The notes beneath the pieces are model-generated. The model saw only the letters and a program-made list of their open reading frames with translations. It was not told the origin of the DNA and ran no database searches. DNA of 64,000 nucleotides from Lasioglossum baleicum. Taxonomy: Eukaryota; Arthropoda; Insecta; Hymenoptera; Halictidae. Below, piece after piece: positions 1 to 12,100 of the stretch. The stretch is from NCBI RefSeq assembly GCF_051020765.1, contig NW_027469111.1, positions 930,001 through 994,000 of the forward strand. Direction: 5' to 3'. The translations under genes were made by a program, and so were the position numbers. Every line of letters begins with the position of its first letter. Position 1 is the first letter of the stretch.

Positions 1-352
1 CAGGTCGCGGGAGGCGAGGTGGAGCAATAATCCCCTCCCCCCCCCTCTACAAAGATGAGACCTACCGGTCGACCCCCCTCCTTTTATTTTATAATATTTC
101 ATTTTATCCTATATATATTTTATATTCTATATTATAAATTTTATCTTTATCTTTTAATCCCCTTTATTTTGCCCCACTTCTTATGTTTGTTGTGTTTTGT
201 CCATTGTATTTATTTACTTATTATTATTTATTTATTTATTGACTTTTATTTTATCTATTTTATCTATACACGTTTTCATTTATTGATTTTATCTATTATT
301 TTATCGTATTTTTAAGTTTTATGCGGGTCGACGTTAGGGTAGGACGGGGGGA

Positions 353-388
353 GGGGACAGACGCGAGCCGGAACTCGCCTCTGTCCCC
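353..388. other. Conserved long hairpin in the satellite unit (type copy)
   Basis: GGGGACAGA and GCGAG on the left pair with CTCGC and TCTGTCCCC on the right, separated by one C-C mismatch and closed by a 6-nt loop (CCGGAA). The same structure recurs once per unit. A few units carry loop or stem changes, for example GATCCGG near 19590 and 28345. It lies just before the A7 run, where a retroposon RNA would need a 3'-end recognition structure. Confidence 0.75.
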
Positions 389-521
389 TCCTTGTCGCGT
401 GCGGAAAATAATACAATGCAGCGTGTACGAGTATTTGCACATGTATAAAAATCGGATGGCGCGGTAACAAAAATTCTAAATTATACAGCACAAGTTGCAG
501 CAATGCATGCGCATAAGTTAA

Positions 522-914
522 ATTACCTGCATACCGCCGTTTCCTCAAACTGTGTGTTCATATCTGGCACTGGGAGGATCGCAGTGCCACCACTGCGAGG
601 AGGCCCAGGACTCTGCGCGGCATACGCTGGAAGAATGTCCAGCGTGGTCGGCACCGCACAGAGACCTAAGGGGCGTTATTGGGATGGACCTCTCGTTGCC
701 GGTCGTGGTCGACCACATGATCGGCAGCGAGAGGTCAAGAGCAGCGTTTGCCTCCTTCGGCGAGATTGTGATAACGCAGAAGGAGGCAGGGGAAAGGGAG
801 AGGGAAGCCGGCCCCCTCTCCGCCAGGTGGTTAGCATCGGCGGGGCAACCCCGACGAGGCCGACAGCCCCCTGTAAGGGGCCGCAGACGTAATGGCGGCG
901 GTGGGACTACTTAG
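522..914 (+). pseudogene. C-terminal fragment of R1-clade non-LTR retrotransposon ORF2 (type copy; 29 copies in the array)
   Basis: The open frame begins after a TAA at 519-521 and has no ATG; GTG at 552 is the first alternative start. It encodes a CHHC motif followed by HTLEEC (a C-x2-C...H-x4-C zinc-knuckle-like pattern), then CPAWSAP and QKEAGEREREA. These features are typical of the extreme C-terminus of R1-type endonuclease/RT proteins. No RT or endonuclease domain is present, so it cannot act alone. Other copies begin near 1517, 2483, 3449, 6225, 7190, 8155, 9119, 10084, 11049, 12014, 12980, 13947, 14912, 15878, 16848, 17813, 18780, 19777, 20742, 21708, 22675, 23640, 24606, 25573, 26538, 27505, 28531 and about 29508. 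Copies near 1517, 3449, 14912, 18780, 23640 and 27505 share a small change (GGGGCCAACCTCG for GGGGCAACCCCG) that shifts the last residues to another frame. Confidence 0.85.
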
Positions 915-930
915 TACTTCCACCGCCGCC
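894..930. other. 11-bp-stem hairpin enclosing the ORF2 stop codon (type copy)
   Basis: GGCGGCGGTGG (894-904) and CCACCGCCGCC (920-930) are perfect reverse complements around a 15-nt loop that contains the ORF2 stop codon (TAG, 912-914). It is present in most units. One class of units has CCAGCGCCGCC on the right arm (for example near 13348 and 22076), which weakens one pair. Confidence 0.75.
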
Positions 931-3900
931 AAGGGGGACTGGCCGTTAAGGCGCCCCTGGGGTGGGCAGGTCGCGGGGGCGAGGTGGAGCAATAATCCCC
1001 TCCCCCCCTCTACAAAGATGAGACCTGCCGGTCGACCCCCCTACTTTTATTTTATAATATTTCATTTTATCCTATATATATATTATAATCTATATTATAA
1101 ATTTTATCTTCATCTATTATTCCCCTTTATTTTGCCACCCCTTCTCATGTTTGTTGTGTTTTGTCCATTGTATTTATTTACTTATTATTATTTATTTATT
1201 TATTGACTTTTATTTTATCTATTTTATCAATACACGTTTTCATTTATTGATTTTATCTATTATTTTATCGTATTTTTAAGTTCTATGCGGGTCGACGTGG
1301 GGGGTGGGACGGGGGGAGGGGACAGACGCGAGCCGGAACTCGCCTCTGTCCCCTCCTTGTCGCGTGCGGAAAAAAATACAATGCAGCGTGTACGAGTATT
1401 TGCACATGTATAAAAATCGGATGGCGCGGTAACAAAAATTCTAAATTATACAGCACAAGTTGCAGCAATGCATGCGCATAAGTTAAATTACCTGCATACC
1501 GCCGTTTCCTCAAACTGTGTGTTCATATCTGGCACTGGGAGGATCGCAGTGCCACCACTGCGAGGTGGCCCAGGACTCTGCGCGGCATACGCTGGAAGAA
1601 TGTCCTGCGTGGTCGGCACCGCACAGAGACCTAAGGGGCGTTATTGGGATGGACCTCTCGTTGCCGGTCGTGGTCGACCACATGATCGGCAGCGAGAGGT
1701 CAAGAGCACCGTTTGCCTCCTTCTGCGAGATTGTGATAACGCAGAAGGAGGCAGCGGAAAGGGAGAGGGAAGCCGGCCCCCTCTCCGCCAGGTGGTTAGC
1801 ATCGGCGGGGCCAACCTCGACGAGGCCGACGGCCCCCTGTAAGGGGCCGCAGACGTAATGGCAGCGGTGGGACTACTTAGTACTTCCACCGCCGCCAAGG
1901 GGGACTGGCCGTTAAGGCGCCCCTGGGGTGGGCAGGTCGCGTGGGGCGAGGTGGAGCAATAATCCCCTCTCCCCCTCTACAAAGATGAGACCTTCCGGTC
2001 GACCCCCCTCCTTTTATTTTATAATATTTCATTTTATCCTATATATATTTTATATTCTATATTATAAATTTTATCTTTATCTTTTAATCCCCTTTATTTT
2101 GCCCCCCTTCATATGTTTGTTGTGTTTTGTCCATTGTATTTATTTACTTATTATTATTTATTTATTTATTGACTTTTATTTTATCTATTTTATCTATACA
2201 CGTTTTCATTTATTGATTTTATCTATTATTTTATCGTATTTTTAAGTTTTATGCGGGTCGACGTTGGGGGTGGGACGGGGGGAGGGGACAGACGCGAGCC
2301 GGAACTCGCCTCTGTCCCCTCCTTGTCGCGTGCGGAAAAAAATACAATGCAGCGTGTACGAGTATTTGCACATGTATAAAAATCGGATGGCGCGGTAACA
2401 AAAATTCTAAATTATACAGCACAAGTTGCAGCAATGCATGCGCATAAGTTAAATTACCTGCATACCGCCGTTTCCTCAAACTGTGTGTTCATATCTGGCA
2501 CTGGGAGGATCGCAGTGCCACCACTGCGAGGAGGCCCAGGACTCTGCGCGGCATACGCTGGAAGAATGTCCTGCGTGGTCGGCACCGCACAGAGACCTAA
2601 GGGGCGTTATTGGGATGGACCTCTCGTTGCCGGTCGTGGTCGACCACATGATCGGCAGCGAGAGGTCAAGAGCAGCGTTTGCCTCCTTCGGCGAGATTGT
2701 GATAACGCAGAAGGAGGCAGCGGAAAGGGAGAGGGAAGCCGGCCCCCTCTCCGCCAGGTGGTTAGCATCGGCGGGGCAACCCCGACGAGGCCGACGGCCC
2801 CCTGTAAGGGGCCGCAGACGTAATGGCGGCGGTGGGACTACTTAGTATTTCCACCGCCGCCAAGGGGGACTGGCCGTTAAGGCGCCCCTGGGGTGGGCAG
2901 GTCGCGAGGGGCGAGGTGGAGCAATAATCCCCTCCCCCCCCTCTACAAAGATGAGACCTGCCGGTCGACCCCCCTCCTTTTATTTTATAATATTTCATTT
3001 TATCCTATATATATTTTATATTCTATATTATAAATTTTATCTTTATCTTTTAATCCCCTTTATTTTGCCCCACTTCCTATGTTTGTTGTGTTTTGTCCAT
3101 TGTATTTATTTACTTATTATTATTTATTTATTTACTGACTTTTATTTTATTTATTTTATCTATACACGTTTTCATTTATTGATTTTATCTATTATTTTAT
3201 CGTATTTTTAAGTTTTATGCGGGTCGACGTTGGGGGTGGGACGGGGGGAGGGGACAGACGCGAGCCGGAACTCGCCTCTGTCCCCTCCTTGTCGCGTGCG
3301 GAAAAAAATACAATGCAGCGTGTACGAGTATTTGCACATGTATAAAAATCGGATGGCGCGGTAACAAAAATTCTAAATTATACAGCACAAGTTGCAGCAA
3401 TGCATGCGCATAAGTTAAATTATCTGCATACCGCCGTTTCCTCAAACTGTGTGTTCATATCTGTCACTGGGAGGATCGCAGTGCCACCACTGCGAGGAGG
3501 CCCAGGACTCTGCGCGGCATACGCTGGAAGAATGTCCAGCGTGGTCGGCACCGCGCACAGACCTAAGGGGCGTTATTGGGATGGACCTCTCGTTGCCGGT
3601 CGTGGTCGACCACATGATCGGCAGCGAGAGGTCAAGAGCACCGTTTGCCTCCTTAGGCGAGATTGTGATAACGCAGAAGGAGGCAGCGGAGAGGGAGAGG
3701 GAAGCCGGCCCCCTCTCCGCCAGGTGGTTAGCATCGGCGGGGCCAACCTCGACGAGGCCGACGGCCCCCTGTAAGGGGCCGCAGACGTAATGGCAGCGGT
3801 GGGACTACTTAGTACATCCACCGCCGCCAAGGGGGACTGGCCGTTAAGGCGCCCCTGGGGTGGGCAGGTCGCGTGGGGCGAGGTGGAGCAATAATCCCCT

Positions 3901-4393
3901 CTCCCCCTCTACAAAGATGAGACCTTCCGGTCAACCCCCCTCCTTTTATTTTATAATATTTCATTTTATCCTATATATATTTTATATTCTATATTATAAA
4001 TTTTATCTTTATCTTTTAATCCCCTTTATTTTGCCCCCCTTCTTATGTTTGTTGTGTTTTGTCCATTGTATTTATTTACTTATTATTATTTATTTATTTA
4101 TTGACTTTTATTTTATCTATTTTATCTATACACGTTTTCATTTATTGATTTTATCTATTATTTTATCGTATTTTTAAGTTTTATGCGGGTGGACGTGGGT
4201 GGTGGGACGGGGGGAGGGGACAGACGCGAGCCGGAACTCGCCTCTGTCCCCTCCTTGTCGCGTGCGGAAAAAAATACAATGCAGCGTGTACGAGTATTTG
4301 CACATGTATAAAAATCGGATGGCGCGGTAACAAAAATTCTAAATTATACAGCACAAGTTGCAGCAATGCATGCGCATAAGTTAAATTACCTGC

Positions 4394-6199
4394 TGTCACG
4401 TTAACCTTTTTCCGACGAGCGGTTTGACTCGCGGAAGCCGGTCAACTTCGGGCCTTGCAGGCGCTGAGACCAGGCCGCGTGCAAGCCGAGTACACGCGGT
4501 CCGCCCGAGACAAACGAGACTCGAGGATTCGACGATTTCCTCACGACAAACGAAAGGTTCGGGCGCCAGGCACCGCAAGGATGCCACACGAAACGCGGAA
4601 CAAGGCTCGAGCTCGGAGAAGCCGAGGTCGAGAGTCGAATCTTCGAGATACGCGGATCGAAAACGACGTCGCGACTGGGCCAGATGGCTCGAACACGGGA
4701 TGACTAGGACAGCCCTCTCGGCAGGACGGATCTCACAGGGAATCGAGTAATTCGACTACGATATGGTCTCGAGCTATTTATTGTAGCAGTCGTTAAATTA
4801 CAAAATCTGCGGCCACGTGACCGCGACCCGAGAGCCCGCGCTCTTCATACAAGATAGCGAGAAGATGGTCGTTCGCCGCGCGGTTGTCTTACCGATTTTG
4901 CTCGCACGATACCGCTGACAATTACCGTGATTTCGTTCGCAACGAACTTCGGAAACGCGAGGCGCAGATGACCGGCGAACTGCGAGACTGTCGCGATGAC
5001 TTCCGCCCGTGATTCGCCCCGACGCGTACGCTAACAATTACGCGATCGAACGCCGACGAAAACCCTACGATGTTCGGCGAGAGACACAGGATTCGAGAAA
5101 CACGAAGAGACCGAAAAGATTTACTCTCACGAAACGCGACTCCTCTTAGGACACTCTTTCGCACGTAATTTAGAGACGAAAACTCTCAAAATAATCTCGA
5201 AATCTCAAAGCATTCCCGAAACGAACGCGAGCGAATTATCGAGGACGGAATGGGAAGCATTCGTCCTCTCGCGACGAAGGTCGAGCCGTCGCGCAACGAA
5301 ATACCGAATGGATCACAAGTGCGGCTTACCGTTTCTCGTTTTCGATGCCCTTTTTCGGAACTGCTCTCGATAGAGCGTGAGGCACGGCCGGAGCGTAGGT
5401 GGACTTCATCCTAGACACCACGAAAACCTCCAACGGGCACTTCTCGGTTTCCCGACGCTAAGTTACAATTAGTTCGCAACGCGAGTGCAGAACGCACGAC
5501 ATGCGATAACGAGAGCCAGCGCGACAGTGATCCATCGATTTTCGGCAATCTAGCGGATCGAACTCGGTTCCCCCCACTCGACCGCTTTTCCGAATTGCCT
5601 ATGGCGTGTTTCCACGGCGTAACTCTGCGGCACAGGAGCGTTCCCTCTTCGCGCCCTAGGGCCCCGGGCAATCACGAAATTGGTCAAGGAGCCTATCGCT
5701 CGACTTGACCAGCGGAGGGGCTTCCTCTTCTTGGCTACGAGGGCACCGACCCCGGGGTAGCTCTCCCTTGCCGGGGCGAGACGGCGTCAGGTCTTCCAGT
5801 GCGTCACCTTGGACGAGATGTTTAAGAGAGCTTCTGTCCTGGCGGCGCCTCCGGTTTGTTGGCCGAGTGTCCTCGCACCAAGCTCTAATTTCTCGAAACG
5901 GCCATTCGCTTTTCCGTCGGGAGCTTCCTGGCCTTGGGGCGATTGTTCATTTCCCGAGACAATTCGGACGATCGGTGGTTCCTTCTGCGCGTTCCATATA
6001 CGGCCCTGAAACTTGCCGTTCTCGGCACGCGCGACAGATGTCATTAGGAGGTCCTCGATAATATCGGAATCTCTTAGAGGAGCGCTCTCGAATCCTGTAT
6101 CGGTAACGTGTCCCGTTAGAGGGCGGTCCGGTCCCTTATCGCTCTCAAATATGCGCGGAATTAACGGAGAAGGGACGTCGCAAAGGTTGCAACGTCACA
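4394..6199. mobile_element. Solo LTR (or short nonautonomous LTR-type insertion) within a satellite unit
   Basis: The 1806-bp insertion begins TGTCACGTTAACC and ends GCAACGTCACA. It is flanked by a 4-bp duplication CTGC (4390-4393 and 6200-6203), and removing it with one CTGC restores a normal unit exactly. TG...CA ends with a 4-bp duplication are standard for Ty3/Gypsy or BEL/Pao integration. The ends are also imperfect inverted repeats. No long ORF with recognisable similarity lies inside, and I saw no internal direct-repeat pair, so a solo LTR is the simplest reading. Sense strand cannot be assigned. Confidence 0.7.
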
Positions 6200-9100
6200 C
6201 TGCATACCGCCGTTTCCTCAAACTGTGTGTACATATCTGGCACTGGGAGGATCGCAGTGCCACCACTGCGAGGTGGCCCAGGACTCTGCGCGGCATACGC
6301 TGGAAGAATGTCCTGCGTGGTCGGCACCGCACAGAGACCTAAGGGGCGTTATTGGGATGGTCCTCTCGTTGCCGGTCGTGGTCGACCACATGATCGGCAG
6401 CGAGAGGTCAAGAGCAGCGTTTGCCTCCTTCGGCGAGATTGTGATAACGCAGAAGGAGGCAGCGGAAAGGGAGAGGGAAGCCGGCCCCCTCTCCGCCAGG
6501 TGGTTAGCATCGGCGGGGCAACCCCGACGAGGCCGACAGCCCCCTGTAAGGGGCCGCAGACGTAATGGCGGCGGTGGGACTACTTAGTACTTCCACCGCC
6601 GCCAAGGGGGACTGGCCGTTAAGGCGCCCCTGGGGTGGGCAGGTCGCGGGGGCGAGGTGGAGCAATAATCCCCTCCCCCCCCTCTACAAAGATGAGACCT
6701 GCCGGTCGACCCCCCTCCTTTTATTTTATAATATTTCATTTTATCCTATATATATTTTATATTCTATATTATAAATTTTATCTTTATCTTTTAATCCCCT
6801 TTATTTTGCCCCACTTCTTATGTTTGTTGTGTTTTGTCCATTGTATTTATTTACTTATTATTATTTATTTATTTATTGACTTTTATTTTATTTATTTTAT
6901 CTATACACGTTTTCATTTATTGATTTTATCTATTATTTTATCGTATTTTTAAGTTTTATGCGGGTCGACGTTGGGGGTGGGACGGGGGGAGGGGACAGAC
7001 GCGAGCCGGAACTCGCCTCTGTCCCCTCCTTGTCGCGTGCGGAAAAAAATACAATGCAGCGTGTACGAGTATTTGCACATGTATAAAAATCGGATGGCGC
7101 GGTAACAAAAATTCTAAATTATACAGCACAAGTTGCAGCAATGCATGCGCATAAGTTAAATTACCTGCATACCGCCGTTTCCTCAAACTGTGTGTTCATA
7201 TCTGGCACTGGGAGGATCGCAGTGCCACCACTGCGAGGAGGCCCAGGACTCTGCGCGGCATACGCTGGAAGAATGTCCTGCGTGGTCGGCACCGCACAGA
7301 GACCTAAGGGGCGTTATTGGGATGGACCTCTCGTTGCCGGCCGTGGTCGACCACATGATCGGCAGCGAGAGGTCAAGAGCAGCGTTTGCCTCCTTCGGCG
7401 AGATTGTGATAACGCAGAAGGAGGCAGCGGAAAGGGAGAGGGAAGCCGGCCCCCTCTCCGCCAGGTGGTTAGCATCGGCGGGGCAACCCCGACGAGGCCG
7501 ACGGCCCCCTGTAAGGGGCCGCAGACGTAATGGCGGCGGTGGGACTACTTAGTATTTCCACCGCCGCCAAGGGGGACTGGCCGTTAAGGCGCCCCTGGGG
7601 TGGGCAGGTCGCGGGGGGCGAGGTGGAGCAATAATCCCCTCCCCCCCTCTACAAAGATGAGACCTGCCGGTCGACCCCCCTCCTTTTATTTTATAATATT
7701 TCATTTTATCCTATATATATTTTATATTCTATATTATAAATTTTATCTTTATCTTTTAATCCCCTTTATTTTGCCCCACTTCTTATGTTTGTTGTGTTTT
7801 GTCCATTGTATTTATTTACTTATTATTATTTATTTATTTACTGACTTTTATTTTATTTATTTTATCTATACACGTTTTCATTTATTGATTTTATCTATTA
7901 TTTTATCGTATTTTTAAGTTTTATGCGGGTCGACGTTGGGGGTGGGACGGGGGGAGGGGACAGACGCGAGCCGGAACTCGCCTCTGTCCCCTCCTTGTCG
8001 CGTGCGGAAAAAAATACAATGCAGCGTGTACGAGTATTTGCACATGTATAAAAATCGGATGGCGCGGTAACAAAAATTCTAAATTATACAGCACAAGTTG
8101 CAGCAATGCATGCGCATAAGTTAAATTATCTGCATACCGCCGTTTCCTCAAACTGTGTGTTCATATCTGTCACTGGGAGGATCGCAGTGCCACCACTGCG
8201 AGGAGGCCCAGGACTCTGCGCGGCATACGCTGGAAGAATGTCCAGCGTGGTCGGCACCGCGCAGAGACCTAAGGGGCGTTATTGGGATGGACCTCTCGTT
8301 GCCGGTCGTGGTCGACCACATGATCGGCAGCGAGTGGTCAAGAGCACCGTTTGCCTCCTTAGGCGAGATTGTGATAACGCAGAAGGAGGCAGCGGAGAGG
8401 GAGAGGGAAGCCGACCCGCTCTCCGCCAGGAGGCTAGCATCGGCGGGGCAACCCCGACGAGGCCGACGGCCCCCTGTAAGGGGCCGCAGACGTAATGGCG
8501 GCGGTGGGACTACTTAGTACTTCCACCGCCGCCAACGGGGACTGGCCGTTAAGGCGCCCCTGGGGTGGGCAGGTCGCGGGGGGCGAGGTGGAGCAATAAT
8601 CCCCTCCCCCCTCTACAAAGATGAGACCTGCCGGTCGACCCCCCTCCTTTTATTTTATAATATTTCATTTTATCCTATATATATTTTATATTCTATATTA
8701 TAAATTTTATCTTTATCTTTTAATCCCCTTTATTTTGCCCCCCTTCTTATGTTTGTTGTGTTTTGTCCATTGTATTTATTTACTTATTATTATTTATTTA
8801 TTTACTGACTATTATTTTATTTATTTTATCTATACACGTTTTCATTTATTGATTTTATCTATTATTTTATCGTATTTTTAAGTTTTATGTGGGTCGACGT
8901 TGGGGGTGGGACGGGGGGAGGGGACAGACGCGAGCCGGAACTCGCCTCTGTCCCCTCCTTGTCGCGTGCGGAAAAAAATACAATGCAGCGTGTACGAGTA
9001 TTTGCACATGTATAAAAATCGGATGGCGCGGTTACAAAAATTCTAAATTATACAGCACAAGTTGCAGCAATGCATGCGCATAAGTTAAATTACCTGCATA

Positions 9101-12100
9101 CCGCCGTTTCCTCAAACTGTGTGTTCATATCCGGCACTGGGAGGATCGCAGTGCCACCACTGCGAGGAGGCCCAGGACTCTGAGCGGCATACGCTGGAAG
9201 AACGTCCAGCGTGGTCGGCGCCGCGCAGTGACCTAAGGGGCGTTATTGGGATGGACCTCTCGTTGCCGGTCGTGGTCGACCACATGATCGGCAGCGAGAG
9301 GTCAAGAGCAGCGTTTGCCTCCTTCTGCGAGATTGTGATAACGCAGAAGGAGGCAGCGGAAAGGGAGAGGGAAGCCGACCCCCTCTCCGCCAGAAGGTTA
9401 GCATCGGCGGGGCAACCCCGACGAGGCCGACGGCCCCCTGTAAGGGGCCGCAGACGTAATGGCGGCGGTGGGACTACTTAATACTTCCACCGCCGCCAAG
9501 GGGGGCTGGCCGTTAAGGCGCCCCCGGGGTGGGCAGGTCGCGGGAGGCGAGGTGGAGCAATAATCCCCTCCCCCCCTCTACAAAGATGAGACCTGCCGGT
9601 CGACCCCCCTCCTTTTATTTTATAATATTTCATTTTATCCTATATATATTTTACATTCTATATTATAAATTTTATCTTTATCTTTTAATCCCCTTTATTT
9701 TGCCCCACTTCTTATGTTTGTTGTGTTTTGTCCATTGTATTTATTTACTTATTATTATTTATTTATTTATTGACTTTTATTTTATTTATTTTATCTATAC
9801 ACGTTTTCATTTATTGATTTTATCTATTATTTTATCGTATTTTTAAGTTTTATGCGGGTCGACGTTGGGGGTGGGACGGGGGGAGGGGACAGACGCGAGC
9901 CGGAACTCGCCTCTGTCCCCTCCTTGTCGCGTGCGGAAAAAAATACAATGCAGCGTGTACGAGTATTTGCACATGTATAAAAATCGGATGGCGCGGTAAC
10001 AAAAATTCTAAATTATACAGCACAAGTTGCAGCAATGCATGCGCATAAGTTAAATTACCTGCATACCGCCGTTTCCTCAAACTGTGTGTTCATATCTGTC
10101 ACTGGGAGGATCGCAGTGCCACCACTGCGAGGAGGCCCAGGACTCTGCGCGGCATACGCTGGAAGAATGTCCAGCGTGGTCGGCACCGCGCAGAGACCTA
10201 AGGGGCGTTATTGGGATGGACCTCTCGTTGCCGGTCGTGGTCGACCACATGATCGGCAGCGAGAGGTCAAGAGCACCGTTTGCCTCCTTAGGCGAGATTG
10301 TGATAACGCAGAAGGAGGCAGCGGAGAGGGAGAGGGAAGTCGACCCGCTCTCCGCCAGGAGGCTAGCATCGGCGGGGCAACCCCGACGAGGCCGACGGCC
10401 CCCTGTAAGGGGCCGCAGACGTAATGGCGGCGGTGGGACTACTTAGTACTTCCACCGCCGCCAACGGGGACTGGCCGTTAAGGCGCCCCTGGGGTGGGCA
10501 GGTCGCGGGGGGCGAGGTGGAGCAATAATCCCCTCCCCCCCTCTACAAAGATGAGACCTGCCGGTCGACCCCCCTCCTTTTATTTTATAATATTTCATTT
10601 TATCCTATATATATTTTATATTCTATATTATAAATTTTATCTTTATCTTTTAATCCCCTTTATTTTGCCCCCCTTCTTATGTTTGTTGTGTTTTGTCCAT
10701 TGTATTTATTTACTTATTATTATTTATTTATTTACTGACTTTTATTTTATTTATTTTATCTATACACGTTTTCATTTATTGATTTTATCTATTATTTTAT
10801 CGTATTTTTAAGTTTTATGTGGGTCGACGTTGGGGGTGGGACGGGGGGAGGGGACAGACGCGAGCCGGTACTCGCCTCTGTCCCCTCCTTGTCGCGTGCG
10901 GAAAAAAATATAATGCAGCGTGTACGAGTATTTGCACATGTATAAAAATCGGATGGCGCCGTAACAAAAATTCTAAATTATACAGCACAAGTTGCAGCAA
11001 TGCATGCGCATAAGTTAAATTACCTGCATACCGCCGTTTCCTCAAACTGTGTGTTCATATCTGGCACTGGGAGGATCGCAGTGCCACCACTGCGAGGAGG
11101 CCCAGGATTCTGCGCGGCATACGCTGGAAGAATGTCCAGCGTGGTCGGCACCGCACAGAGACCTAAGGGGCGTTATTGGGATGGACCTCTCGTTGCCGGT
11201 CGTGGTCGACCACATGATCGGCAGCGAGAGGTCAAGAGCAGCGTTTGCCTCCTTCGGCGAGATTGTGATAACGCAGAAGGAGGCAGCGGAAAGGGAGAGG
11301 GAAGCCGGCCCCCTCTCCGCCAGGTGGTTAGCATCGGCGGGGCAACCCCGACGAGGCCGACGGCCCCCTGTAAGGGGCCGCAGACGTAATGGCGGCGGTG
11401 GGACTACTTAGTACTTCCACCGCCGCCAACGGGGACTGGCCGTTAAGGCGCCCCTGGGGTGGGCAGGTCGCGGGGGGCGAGGTGGAGCAATAATCCCCTC
11501 CCCCCCTCTACAAAGATGAGACCTGCCGGTCGACCCCCCTCCTTTTATTTTATAATATTTCATTTTATCCTATATATATTTTACATTCTATATTATAAAT
11601 TTTATCTTTATCTTTTAATCCCCTTTATTTTGCCCCACTTCTTATGTTTGTTGTGTTTTGTCCATTGTATTTATTTACTTATTATTATTTATTTATTTAT
11701 TGACTTTTATTTTATCTATTTTATCTATACACGTTTTCATTTATTGATTTTATCTATTATTTTATCGTATTTTTAAGTTTTATGTGGGTCGACGTTGGGG
11801 GTGGGACGGGGGGAGGGGACAGACGCGAGCCGGAACTCGCCTCTGTCCCCTCCTTGTCACGTGCGGAAAAAAATACAATGCAGCGTGTACGAGTATTTGC
11901 ATATGTATAAAAATCGGATGGCGCGGTTACAAAAATTCTAAATTATACAGCACAAGTTGCAGCAATGCATGCGCATAAGTTAAATTATCTGCATACCGCC
12001 GTTTCCTCAAACTGTGTGTTCATATCTGTCACTGGGAGGATCGCACTGCCACCACTGCGAGGAGGCCCAGGACTCTGCGCGGCATAGGCTGGAAGAATGT

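Noticed and set aside
55..315. Recurrent 86-105-codon hydrophobic frames (Phe/Tyr/Ile/Leu-rich) in every unit, resembling membrane proteins
   Set aside because: They translate the AT-rich TTTTATTTTATA block; composition alone explains the hydrophobicity and the frame changes with small indels.
312..548. Recurrent 76-78-codon minus-strand frames (MRKRRYAGNLTYAHALLQL...) in each unit
   Set aside because: They are antisense to the RT tail's upstream region, have no domain, and their openness follows from array homogeneity.
503..892. 129-codon frame MHAHKLNYLHTAV... overlapping the RT tail
   Set aside because: Out-of-frame shadow of the ORF2 tail, which has the recognisable zinc-knuckle pattern.
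4424..6342. Several 60-119-codon frames inside the solo LTR
   Set aside because: Short, overlapping on both strands, with no domain; typical of CpG-rich noncoding LTR sequence.
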